NCBI RefSeq assembly: GCF_000154705.2
Contig: NZ_CM002917.1
Coordinates: 186,001-250,000 of the forward strand
Source: Hoeflea phototrophica DFL-43
GTDB lineage: Bacteria; Pseudomonadota; Alphaproteobacteria; Rhizobiales; Rhizobiaceae
Reading direction: 5' to 3'
Length of the DNA stretch: 64,000 bases
Positions 1-7,596 of this stretch are shown one piece after another. The position numbers and the translations under genes are program-made. Each line of letters opens with the position of its first letter. The first letter of the stretch is position 1. Under the pieces are notes generated by a model. That model searched no databases. It was not told the DNA's origin and saw only the letters and a list, made by a program, of their open reading frames with translations.

Positions 1-175
1 TGAATTCACCCAGCAGGCTGGCAATGAACAGAATCATGAAGATCCACAGCGACCAGTAGCCGCGCCGGTTTGCCTTGAAATTGGCCCAGCGGCGCCGGTT
101 GGTCGGAGACAGCCAGCCCTTGGGCCGGCCCTTGGCATCATAGCTCTGACTGGTGGCGGAAGCCGGCGCGTTCAT
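1..175 (-). CDS. yejE: Yej-type peptide ABC transporter permease YejE, N-terminal part
   Basis: Only the first 58 codons lie in the window; the gene runs off the left edge. The visible protein begins MNAPASATSQSYDAKGRPKG, then a basic stretch (SPTNRRRWANFKANRRGYW) and a first hydrophobic segment (SLWIFMILFIASLLGEF). The NRRRWxxFKxNRRGYWS pattern is the usual cytosolic start of YejE, an inner-membrane permease of the DppC class. Its ATG overlaps the TGA of yejB in an ATGA, so the two are translationally coupled. With yejB and the binding protein upstream it would import peptides; microcin C uptake is the best-known case in enterobacteria. The ATPase gene yejF is expected to the left but cannot be seen. 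Confidence 0.9.
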   Translation of the reverse strand, partial: MNAPASATSQSYDAKGRPKGWLSPTNRRRWANFKANRRGYWSLWIFMILFIASLLGEF

Positions 176-1275
176 CCGACATCCCTCTTTTCGAAATCGA
201 TCCGCGGATCGACCCAGGTGTAGATCAGATCCGAGATCAGTCCGACCACCAGGCCCATAAGGGAAAAGATGAACAGCGTTGCAAACACCACCGGATAGTC
301 ACGCTTGGTGATCGAATCAAAGCCGAGCCGGCCGAGTCCGTCGAGTGTGAAGATGTACTCGATCAGCAGCGACCCCGAGAAAAACGCGGTGATGAAGGCG
401 CCGGGAAAGCCTGCAATGATGATCAGCATCGCGTTGCGGAACACATGGCGGTAAAGCACCTGGCGTTCGGTCAGTCCCTTGGCCCTTGCCGTGGTGACAT
501 ATTGCTTGCGGATTTCATCGATGAACGAGTTCTTGGTCAAAAGCGTGGTCGTTGCGAAGGCCGACAGGGACAGCGCGATCAAGGGCAGCGTCAGGTGCCA
601 GAAATAGTCGACGATCTTGCCGAACAGGCTCAACTCGGAAAAATTGTCCGATGTCAGCCCGCGCAGCGGGAACAGGTCGTAAAACGATCCGCCCGCAAAC
701 AGCACGATCAGCAGGATGCCAAAAAGGAAGCCTGGAACCGCATAGGCAACAATGATCACCCCCGAGGTCCAGACATCAAAGCGCGAGCCATCGGAGACGG
801 CTTTCTTGATCCCCAGCGGAATCGAGATGATGTAGGACAGCAGCAGGATCCAGACGCCGAGTGAAATGGAAACCGGCAGTTTTTCGGCGATAAGGTCGAT
901 CACATCGATGCTGCGGAAATAGCTTTCGCCAAAATCGAAGCGGATATAGTTCCACATCATAAGCCCGAACCGCTCGAGCGGCGGCTTGTCGAAGCCGAAC
1001 TGGGCTTCGAGCTTGGCGATAAATTCCGGATCGAGGCCCTGGGCGCCGCGGTACTGCGATGTCACATCATCGCCAAACTGCTGGGTTTCAAATCCCTGGT
1101 CGCCACCGCCGCCCGATATGCGATCTGCGGCCGAATCACCCTGACCGGTGAGCTGTGCGATCACCTGCTCAACTGGTCCCCCGGGCGCGAACTGGATCAC
1201 CGCAAAAGAGATCGCCATGATGCCGATGATTGTCGGAACCATCAAAAGCAGGCGCCGGAGAATATAGACACCCAT
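172..1275 (-). CDS. yejB: Yej-type peptide ABC transporter permease YejB
   Basis: This 367-residue integral membrane protein belongs to the DppB/OppB permease class. It starts with MGVYILRRLLLMVPTIIGIM, the standard first transmembrane helix of the family, followed by a long periplasmic insert (about residues 35-100, rich in Gly, Gln and Asp) that is typical of YejB. Later helices carry the EAA-like loop that contacts the ATPase (RAKGLTERQVLYRHVFRNA, about residues 264-282). It ends DPRIDFEKRDVG, the usual C-terminus of the family. It lies 168 bp downstream of the binding-protein gene and overlaps yejE by 4 bp. It would form the peptide channel with YejE. Confidence 0.93.
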   Translation of the reverse strand: MGVYILRRLLLMVPTIIGIMAISFAVIQFAPGGPVEQVIAQLTGQGDSAADRISGGGGDQGFETQQFGDDVTSQYRGAQGLDPEFIAKLEAQFGFDKPPLERFGLMMWNYIRFDFGESYFRSIDVIDLIAEKLPVSISLGVWILLLSYIISIPLGIKKAVSDGSRFDVWTSGVIIVAYAVPGFLFGILLIVLFAGGSFYDLFPLRGLTSDNFSELSLFGKIVDYFWHLTLPLIALSLSAFATTTLLTKNSFIDEIRKQYVTTARAKGLTERQVLYRHVFRNAMLIIIAGFPGAFITAFFSGSLLIEYIFTLDGLGRLGFDSITKRDYPVVFATLFIFSLMGLVVGLISDLIYTWVDPRIDFEKRDVG

Positions 1276-1443
1276 CAGCGCGCCCCCTCAAGGCTGCGGC
1301 GTGCCACGGTCGCATCGTCCATGTCGCAGGCGATTATCGTCAACTGCTGTCCTTTTTGGCCCTTGGGCCCCAAGATGATTCGCGATTGGCCAATTCAGAA
1401 TCGAATGTCTGCCTCCATGCAAGGCCTCACAGGCCGATATGAT

Positions 1444-3267
1444 CTATTCATCGCCCTCGAACCACCAGACAGCAGGAAATCCGAGCCCGTAATAAGGCAG
1501 TTCTTCGGGGCGCGTTATCCGATTCCAGTAGGCCAGCCTTGATTTCCGCAAGGTGTAGGTTGGGATCACAAAATGATTGGCGAGCAGAACACGGTCGAGC
1601 GCCCGCACCGTGTCGATCAGCGTGGTGCGATCCTTGGCAAACGCCACCTCTCGCACCAGTTCGTCAACGGCAGGGTCGGCGATGCCGGCGTAGTTGGCCG
1701 ATCCCTCCCGTGCCGCGGCCTTTGAGCCCCAGAACTCGGCCTGCTCATTGCCTGGCGCCAGCGTCTGGCCCCAGCCAAAATAGATCATGTCGAAATCTCG
1801 CGCGCGCAACCGGTTGGTATATTGCGAGGAGTCGAGAACCCGAACCGAGACGGCAACGCCAATACGCTTGAGGTTCTGGGCATAGGGCAGCGCCACTTTC
1901 TCGATAATCGGTCCGTTCAGAATGATCTCGAAGGTGAAGGGCTCTCCGGTTTCGGCATTTACCATCTGGTTGCCCCGAAGTGTGTAGCCTGCTTCCTGGA
2001 AGAGCGAGACGGCCTTGCGGAAATTGGCGCGCAATTTTGTCGGGTCGCCCGCAACAGGATTTTCATAGGGTGTGGTGAAGACACTTTCCGGGATCTTGTC
2101 GCGCAGGCGTTCGAGAATTTCGAGTTCCTGGCCTTGCGGCAAGCCCGACGAGGCCAGTTCGGTACCGTAGTAGAAGCTGTTGATCCGTTCATACTGGCCA
2201 AAGAACAGGGTGCGGTTCTGTTCCTCGAAATCATAGGCGAGGTTCAGCGCCTGCCGCACTCTTGGGTCAGAGAATTTTTCCCGCCGCAGATTGGGAATGA
2301 AGCCGACCAGAATGCCCGATGAGCGATAGAGGTTTTCGGGCTCTTCGCGGGTGATTCGACCTTCCTCCATGGCGGGAAAATTATAGGCGTTGGCCCATCG
2401 TTTGGCCTCGTTCTCCTGCCAAAAATCCACATTGCCCGACTTGAAGGCTTCGAACTCGACATTGCGATCCCCGAAATAGGTGTACTCGATCTGATCGAAA
2501 TTGTTCTGGCCCACATTCACATTGAGGTCTGCACCCCAGTAATCCTCAACCCGCTCGAAAGTCATGATGTCGCCCGGCCGCACATTGGCGATCCGGTAGG
2601 GTCCGGATCCCAGAACCGGCTGCAATGTGGTTTCATCAATGGAGCGAGGCTCGCCGCTCTCTGATTCCCACCAGTGTTTGGGCAGAATGATCAGCTCTCC
2701 GACGATCTTGGGCAGTTCCTTGTTGTTCTTCTCATCGAAGGTGAAGGTGATTTCGCGTGGCCCGGTGGCCTCCGCCTTGGTCACATGCCGGTAGTAGAAC
2801 TCGCGTTGCGGGTTGTTGGCCACCGTCTGCTCAAAACTCCAGACAACGTCTTCGACGGTGACAGGTTCGCCGTCATGCCAGCGTGCGCCTTCGCGCAAAC
2901 GGTAGGAAACCCAGGAGTAATCGTCCGGATAGCGGACGGCCTCTGCCAGCAACCCGTAATTTGAGGAGATTTCATCTTCGGACGAGGTCATCAGTGTCTC
3001 GAAGACCAGATCAAGTCCCACCGCGAGATCGCCTTTCGCCGGGATTGGGTTGAGTGTGTCGAACGAGCCGGATGATGACAGTTTAAGCGTGCCGCCTTTG
3101 GGCGCTTCGGGGTTCACATAATCAAACCGCTCGAACCTCTCAGGGTACTTGGCCTCACCCACCAGAGCAGTCGCGTGCCGCCAGACAGGCTCCGCACTCA
3201 ATCCGGGCGGCATTGTCATCATCAATGCGGCCAACGTCGCAAGGAGCGGGGAGAAGCGGTTGATCAT
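1444..3267 (-). CDS. yejA: Extracellular solute-binding protein, family 5 (YejA-like peptide binder)
   Basis: This 607-residue periplasmic binding protein feeds the YejB/YejE permeases. I start it at the ATG at 3267 because a GAGAGGA sequence lies about 9 nt upstream and the protein then opens directly with a signal peptide (MINRFSPLLATLAALMMTMP, cleavage likely after GLSA). The upstream ATG at 3297 has no ribosome binding site. Family signatures include the early PEAPKGGTLKLSSSGSFDTLNP block and later ARWHDGEPVTVEDVVWSFE. Length and motifs fit the YejA subgroup of SBP family 5, which binds oligopeptides. The substrate itself cannot be read from sequence. Confidence 0.92.
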   Translation of the reverse strand: MINRFSPLLATLAALMMTMPPGLSAEPVWRHATALVGEAKYPERFERFDYVNPEAPKGGTLKLSSSGSFDTLNPIPAKGDLAVGLDLVFETLMTSSEDEISSNYGLLAEAVRYPDDYSWVSYRLREGARWHDGEPVTVEDVVWSFEQTVANNPQREFYYRHVTKAEATGPREITFTFDEKNNKELPKIVGELIILPKHWWESESGEPRSIDETTLQPVLGSGPYRIANVRPGDIMTFERVEDYWGADLNVNVGQNNFDQIEYTYFGDRNVEFEAFKSGNVDFWQENEAKRWANAYNFPAMEEGRITREEPENLYRSSGILVGFIPNLRREKFSDPRVRQALNLAYDFEEQNRTLFFGQYERINSFYYGTELASSGLPQGQELEILERLRDKIPESVFTTPYENPVAGDPTKLRANFRKAVSLFQEAGYTLRGNQMVNAETGEPFTFEIILNGPIIEKVALPYAQNLKRIGVAVSVRVLDSSQYTNRLRARDFDMIYFGWGQTLAPGNEQAEFWGSKAAAREGSANYAGIADPAVDELVREVAFAKDRTTLIDTVRALDRVLLANHFVIPTYTLRKSRLAYWNRITRPEELPYYGLGFPAVWWFEGDE

Positions 3268-3375
3268 CGATGCATATCCTCTCGAAACCATTTCCATTCA
3301 TTGAGAATAGGACAGTTGCGCGGCGCTAACAGGGTCTTGCTGCAAAAACTGCCCGGAACCTCTTCATACAATCAA

Positions 3376-3401
3376 AAAAGCCGGGCAGAAGCCCGGCTTT
3401 T
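3376..3401 (-). terminator. Rho-independent terminator after the cycM-like gene
   Basis: A perfect 11-bp stem (AAAAGCCGGGC / GCCCGGCTTTT) with a 4-nt loop lies 27 bp beyond the stop codon of the cytochrome gene. On the minus strand it is followed by a T run. The arms carry A and T tracts on both sides, so it could act in both directions. Confidence 0.85.
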
Positions 3402-3427
3402 CATCATTTGGTGTCTCGCTCTGTCGA

Positions 3428-3982
3428 TCACTCGCCCGGCAGCGGCGGCGGGGTGTCGGCGACAGTGCGAAGATAGGCCAGCAGATTGGCGCGATCATCG
3501 ATTTTCTTCAGACCGGCGAAGCCCATCGTCGTGCCGGAGATGTACTTCTTTGGAGCCGCCAGGAAGTTGCTCAGACGCTCATAGGTCCATGCGACCGCGC
3601 CGCCTTCCGAGTAATCGACAAGCGCAGTCGAGTATTTGAAATCGGCATGCTGTGCCACCGGACGGTTTATGATGTTCCACAGGCCAGGGCCGACCTTGTT
3701 GCCGTTTCCGGCATCATTGGTGTGGCAAGCCGCACACTTCTTGAACACACCCTCGCCCTTGGCCGGATCGGCGCTGGCCAGCAGCGGCTCGACCAGTTCC
3801 GGAGCGGCTTCTTCGGCCGGTTCGCTTGTGTCCGTGCTGGCTTCAGCCACTTCGATGGCAAAGCCTTCGGTTTCCGGTTTCGCGGCGTGATAAATCCCAT
3901 CCGAGACGATGGAAAGTGTCATGAGTACAAACACGATGCCCAGAAAAGCACCTGCGCCCGAATTGAAATATGAGGAGTTCAT
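3428..3982 (-). CDS. cycM: Membrane-anchored c-type cytochrome (CycM-like)
   Basis: This is a 184-residue class I cytochrome c tethered to the inner membrane. Residues about 10-30 form one hydrophobic helix (FLGIVFVLMTLSIVSDGIYH), followed by an acidic, Ala/Glu/Pro-rich linker and then the haem domain. The CAACH haem site (about residues 91-95) and the likely axial methionine in SGTTMGFAG are present. CycM of Bradyrhizobium passes electrons from the bc1 complex to the aa3 oxidase; that role is inferred here from architecture. The reading frame stays open to 4750, but the extension overlaps kdsB and lacks coding character. The ATG at 3982 has GGAG upstream. It is divergent from kdsB. Confidence 0.9.
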   Translation of the reverse strand: MNSSYFNSGAGAFLGIVFVLMTLSIVSDGIYHAAKPETEGFAIEVAEASTDTSEPAEEAAPELVEPLLASADPAKGEGVFKKCAACHTNDAGNGNKVGPGLWNIINRPVAQHADFKYSTALVDYSEGGAVAWTYERLSNFLAAPKKYISGTTMGFAGLKKIDDRANLLAYLRTVADTPPPLPGE

Positions 3983-4153
3983 GTTCCGTCGCTCCGTTTC
4001 GGTCCAGCTTCCCGCCTGTTTCCCGCAATAGCTGGACCAGCCTTGAAATCGCGCGGAACCTATGTCTTTTGCAGTTTTGTTGCAACACTGTTTGTGGCTG
4101 TTGCTGTGAGACTTTTTGCCGCCCGCAATCAATAGCCCCGGATAGGAGCCACC

Positions 4154-4900
4154 ATGAAACAGGATCAGGAGCCCATGCTCGTCATCATTCCGGCCAGAAT
4201 GGCGGCCTCCCGGCTGCCGGGAAAGCCGCTGGCCGACATCAATGGCGTTCCGATGATCGTCCGGGTCGCACGCCAGGCTGAACGTGCTGGTGTCGGCCCG
4301 GTAGCGGTGGCCACTGATGCACGCGAGATCGCCGATGTGGTCGAGGCCGCGGGCCTGGTCGCGGTGATGACCCGGGATGACCACCAGTCCGGATCGGACC
4401 GGGTTTTCGAGGCGGCGATGAAGCTTGATCCCGAGGGCAAGAGCGATGTTATCCTCAACATTCAGGGGGACATTCCCGCCATCGAGCCCGAGACGATACG
4501 CCGCTCGGCCTTGCCGCTGACCTTGTCGTCGGCTGAGCTTGCAACCATCGCTGTTCAAATCACCGATGAGGATGAGAAAACAAATCCGAGTATCGTCAAG
4601 GTCATCGGCACCCCGGTCGGAAATGATATTCTGCGCGCGCTCTATTTCACCCGTGCCACCGCGCCCTATGGCGATGGCCCGCTCTATCACCATATCGGGC
4701 TCTATGCCTGGCGGCGCTCGGCGCTCAAGCGCTTTGTCTCGCTCAAGCAATCGACGCTTGAAAAGCGCGAATCACTTGAGCAGCTGCGCGCGCTTGAGGA
4801 TGGCATGCGCATTGATGTGGCAATCGTTGACTCGGTTCCCCTGGGTGTCGATACTCCCGCCGATCTCGAGCGTGCACGGCAAATCATTGCTGCCGGCTAG
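4154..4900 (+). CDS. kdsB: 3-deoxy-manno-octulosonate cytidylyltransferase
   Basis: This 248-residue cytosolic enzyme activates Kdo with CTP to CMP-Kdo for lipid A core assembly. The nucleotide-binding start [20 protein letters not shown] (about residues 10-29) is the KdsB signature. Other family blocks are [16 protein letters not shown], the acidic [12 protein letters not shown] and [10 protein letters not shown], which supplies metal-binding Asp. The start ATG follows a GGAG motif. It lies 28 bp upstream of pheA on the same strand, so the two are probably cotranscribed; this kdsB-pheA pairing is familiar from rhizobia. It shares a divergent promoter region with the cytochrome gene. Confidence 0.96.
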   Translation: MKQDQEPMLVIIPARMAASRLPGKPLADINGVPMIVRVARQAERAGVGPVAVATDAREIADVVEAAGLVAVMTRDDHQSGSDRVFEAAMKLDPEGKSDVILNIQGDIPAIEPETIRRSALPLTLSSAELATIAVQITDEDEKTNPSIVKVIGTPVGNDILRALYFTRATAPYGDGPLYHHIGLYAWRRSALKRFVSLKQSTLEKRESLEQLRALEDGMRIDVAIVDSVPLGVDTPADLERARQIIAAG

Positions 4901-4928
4901 TGCGCTGCATTCTGAACGGACCAATCCC

Positions 4929-5813
4929 ATGACTTACTCCACCAATCGCATCGCCATTCAGGGCGAGTTTGGCGCCAACTCGGATATGGCCTGCCGTGAC
5001 ATGTTTCCGGCGCTTGAGCCTTTGCCCTGCCCCACCTTTGAGGATGCGTTCAATGCGCTCGCTCAGGGCGAGGCCGATCTGGCGATGATCCCGATTGAAA
5101 ACACCATCGCCGGCCGAGTCGCGGATATTCACCATCTGTTGCCCGAATCGCAGCTCCACATCATTGGCGAATACTTCATGCCGATCCATTTCCAGCTTAT
5201 GGTCCTGCCGGGCACCAAGCTCTCGGATATCAAGACAGTGCACAGCCATGTCCACGCGCTGGGGCAGTGCCGCAAGATCGTTCGCGCCAATGGCTGGAAG
5301 GCCATCGTTGCCGGCGATACCGCCGGTGCCGCCAAGCTCGTCTCCAACAGCGGTGACAAGACCATGGCTGCATTCGCACCAAAATTGGCTGCCGATCTGT
5401 ACGGCCTCGATATTCTTGCCGAAAATGTCGAAGACACCGAAACCAACGTCACCCGTTTTGTTGTGTTGTCACGTGACGCAAAGACCCCGCCGCGCCCTGT
5501 GGCCGACGAGGTTGTCGTCACCACGTTTGTCTTCCGGGTGCGCAACATTCCGGCCGCGCTTTACAAGGCGATGGGCGGGTTTGCCACCAACGGCATCAAC
5601 ATGACCAAACTGGAAAGCTATCAGATCGGCGGGAAGTTCTTTGCGACGCAGTTTTATGCCGACATCCAGGGCCATCCCGACGAGGCTCCGGTGGCCCGCG
5701 CCATGGAAGAACTGGGTTTCTTCTCCAAGGAATTGCGGATCCTGGGCGTCTACCCGGCGCATCCGTTTCGCCTTGCGCAGAACGGATCGCACGCCGAAGA
5801 TGCCGAGGGCTAA
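4929..5813 (+). CDS. pheA: Prephenate dehydratase
   Basis: This 294-residue cytosolic enzyme converts prephenate to phenylpyruvate in phenylalanine synthesis. The catalytic part begins IAIQGEFGANSDMACRDMFP and contains MIPIENTIAGRVADIHHLL and the TRF motif (ETNVTRFVVLS, about residues 176-186), whose Thr is essential in the family. A C-terminal ACT domain (about residues 205-285) includes ESYQIGGKFFATQFYADIQG, the phenylalanine-sensing ESRP-like block, so feedback inhibition is likely. It is a monofunctional enzyme with no chorismate mutase domain. The ATG at 4929 is chosen over upstream codons because the family starts here and those codons lie inside kdsB in another frame. Confidence 0.95.
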   Translation: MTYSTNRIAIQGEFGANSDMACRDMFPALEPLPCPTFEDAFNALAQGEADLAMIPIENTIAGRVADIHHLLPESQLHIIGEYFMPIHFQLMVLPGTKLSDIKTVHSHVHALGQCRKIVRANGWKAIVAGDTAGAAKLVSNSGDKTMAAFAPKLAADLYGLDILAENVEDTETNVTRFVVLSRDAKTPPRPVADEVVVTTFVFRVRNIPAALYKAMGGFATNGINMTKLESYQIGGKFFATQFYADIQGHPDEAPVARAMEELGFFSKELRILGVYPAHPFRLAQNGSHAEDAEG

Positions 5814-5821
5814 AGCGCTCC

Positions 5822-6784
5822 TTAACGGCCCCAGTCGAGCCAGTCGCGCATCAGCCGGTGCGCGATGGCCCCGGGTGGCGGTGCTGACGCGTCGGTTTCC
5901 CCAAGCACATCCGCCAGCATCGCTTCTGTCTCGGAACGGTCGAACCAGCGGCAATCCTCCAGCTCGTTGGTATCCCGCGTGATGTCCAGGCTTTTGGCTT
6001 CCGCATAGACACCGATCATCAGCGAATGCGGCATCGGCCAGGGCTGGCTGGCGTGGTAGCGCACCCGGCCGATCTGGATGCCCGATTCTTCGAGCGTCTC
6101 GCGCCGGACGGCATCCTCCATGGTCTCGCCGGGTTCGATGAAGCCTGCAAGGCAGGAATACATGCCCGGCGGAAAATGCGGACTGCGGCCCAACAGGCAG
6201 CGGTCACGTGTTTCATCTACCGCAAGCATGATTGCAACGGGGTCTGTGCGCGGGAACACCGTATGTCCGCAAGCCTGGCATTTGCGCCGGTAGCCGCCCG
6301 ATTCGGGTGTCATCGCACTGCCGCAGCAACCGCAAAACCGGTTGGCTAGCGCCCACGCAACCAGGCTGTTGCCCTGCGCATAGGCCCCGAGTGTCTCCTC
6401 GTTCAGGAGCGCCTGCCGGTAGACCGAACGTGTATCGATCGCCTTGAACGGATCTGGAAGGTCGTCCGCGGCCATTTCCAGCGGCACGGCGATGTGTGCC
6501 GCATTGTCCGCATCCCAGCCGATCAGAATAGCGTTCTTGTGCTCTGGCTTTAGGGTAGAGAGGTCGCCCGCGCTCAACAAGCCCTCCGGCGTGTCCCCGT
6601 TCACTCGCATTGCCAAACGGCCCTGGGTGATGCCGAAATAGCGCGTTCTCGGGTCGCTCAGAGCCTCTCCGAGTTCGCTTTCGTTGCGGTGTTCAGACCG
6701 CCGGTCGAGCCGGTTGGTGGAAAAGGCGACCAGCCGGCTGGCTTCGCCATGGGGCGCATTGTGCTCAAAAAGGGAAACAGACAT
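5822..6784 (-). CDS. nudC: NAD(+) diphosphatase (NudC)
   Basis: This 320-residue Nudix hydrolase would cleave NAD(H), and by family knowledge may also remove NAD caps from RNA. A zinc ribbon with four Cys (FCGCCGSAMTPESGGYRRKC then QACG) sits at about residues 150-176. The Nudix box GFIEPGETMEDAVRRETLEE follows near residue 217, and then the NudC-specific SQPWPMPHSLMIG. All catalytic Glu positions of the box are present. It is convergent with pheA, with only 8 bp between the stop codons. The HIT-family gene upstream is on the same strand. Confidence 0.95.
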   Translation of the reverse strand: MSVSLFEHNAPHGEASRLVAFSTNRLDRRSEHRNESELGEALSDPRTRYFGITQGRLAMRVNGDTPEGLLSAGDLSTLKPEHKNAILIGWDADNAAHIAVPLEMAADDLPDPFKAIDTRSVYRQALLNEETLGAYAQGNSLVAWALANRFCGCCGSAMTPESGGYRRKCQACGHTVFPRTDPVAIMLAVDETRDRCLLGRSPHFPPGMYSCLAGFIEPGETMEDAVRRETLEESGIQIGRVRYHASQPWPMPHSLMIGVYAEAKSLDITRDTNELEDCRWFDRSETEAMLADVLGETDASAPPPGAIAHRLMRDWLDWGR

Positions 6785-6844
6785 ATGCTTGATCTAGCAG
6801 GGCTTGGATTTGGGATAAAGCGGAAACGCGGGCTCAGGATCAGC

Positions 6845-7249
6845 CTACAGGGCCTGAAGAAGCCTGTTGGTAAACTCGGCCTGGGCGCCGGCCTCCCATG
6901 GCAAGGCTGTGCCGTGGCCCCAGACCGGCCATGGCCAGGCGGGATCGGTCTCGTTGCGGGCGATGATGTGAAGATGGAACTGACGAACCTGGTTCCCCAA
7001 GGCGCCAACATTGATCTTGTGACAGTCAGTTGCCTGTTTGACGGCTTTGGCGGCGATGGAAGTCTCGAATGTCAGCATTGTCTGATCAAGTGGTGTCAGA
7101 TCAAAGATCTCGCTGATGCCGGCGCGTTGCGGCACCAGAAGGACCCAGGGCCAGCGGCTGTCATGCATCAGCCGCAATTGGCAAAGGCCCAGCTTCATCA
7201 GCAGGGTTGTGTCCTTGGCTAGACGCTCATCAAGGCTGAAACCGGCCAT
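6845..7249 (-). CDS. HIT family nucleotide-binding protein
   Basis: This 134-residue protein belongs to the histidine-triad superfamily of nucleotide hydrolases and transferases. I start at the ATG at 7249 (MAGFSLDERL); the open frame extends further upstream without coding character. The active-site block is QVRQFHLHIIAR at about residues 87-98. The second and third histidines of the HxHxH triad (H92, H94) are present, but the first position is Gln. I recall the same Gln in rhizobial relatives, so this may be a subfamily trait. The central His, the usual nucleophile, is kept. The substrate is unknown. It lies just upstream of nudC on the same strand. Confidence 0.88.
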   Translation of the reverse strand: MAGFSLDERLAKDTTLLMKLGLCQLRLMHDSRWPWVLLVPQRAGISEIFDLTPLDQTMLTFETSIAAKAVKQATDCHKINVGALGNQVRQFHLHIIARNETDPAWPWPVWGHGTALPWEAGAQAEFTNRLLQAL

Positions 7250-7309
7250 TTTAGATCCGCATCTGGAGTGTCGGGGAAAAAACCTTAGCAGTTTTTTGCG
7301 GGTCTGGCT

Positions 7310-7337
7310 TGCATTTGCCGGGGCGATTGACGATATG
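7310..7337 (+). promoter_or_regulatory. Likely promoter of the SRP RNA gene
   Basis: TTGCAT at 7310-7315 and GATATG at 7332-7337 are 16 bp apart. They place the transcription start about 7-8 nt further on, exactly where the first base-paired G of the SRP RNA lies (7345). Inferred from spacing only. Confidence 0.45.
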
Positions 7338-7344
7338 TGCCTCC

Positions 7345-7440
7345 GGGAGGTTGGTGGTGGACGAGCCACTCGCCAACCGGGTCAGGTCCGGAAGGAAGCA
7401 GCCCTAACGAGCCCGGCACGGGTCACCGTGCCAGCCTCCC
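7345..7440 (+). ncRNA. ffs: Bacterial small SRP RNA (4.5S type)
   Basis: The tetraloop and binding region of the signal recognition particle RNA (GTCAGGTCCGGAAGGAAGCA) is present at 7381-7400 and is diagnostic. The ends GGGAGGTTGG (7345-7354) and CCAGCCTCCC (7431-7440) pair through the whole 10-bp closing stem with one G-U. The RNA is about 96 nt, the usual alphaproteobacterial size. It binds Ffh for cotranslational membrane targeting. It lies directly upstream of dnaX and is divergent from the HIT gene. Exact ends are estimated from pairing. Confidence 0.96.
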
Positions 7441-7596
7441 ACCCCATCGCCCGCGCCGCAAATGGCATATCGCGTCATTGACGGGGTCCGGCCCCGGTGC
7501 AAGATATCCATTCTGTCGTGCTCTTGGGGCCCAACGATACGGGTCCCGATGGACGGGACGGACAGGCTGGGACAGCACGAGGGCGGCACAAAGATC

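Noticed and set aside
3983..4750. Long N-terminal extension of the cytochrome frame across kdsB
   Set aside because: The extension lies antisense to kdsB, and the ATG at 3982 has a ribosome site and starts right before the membrane anchor.
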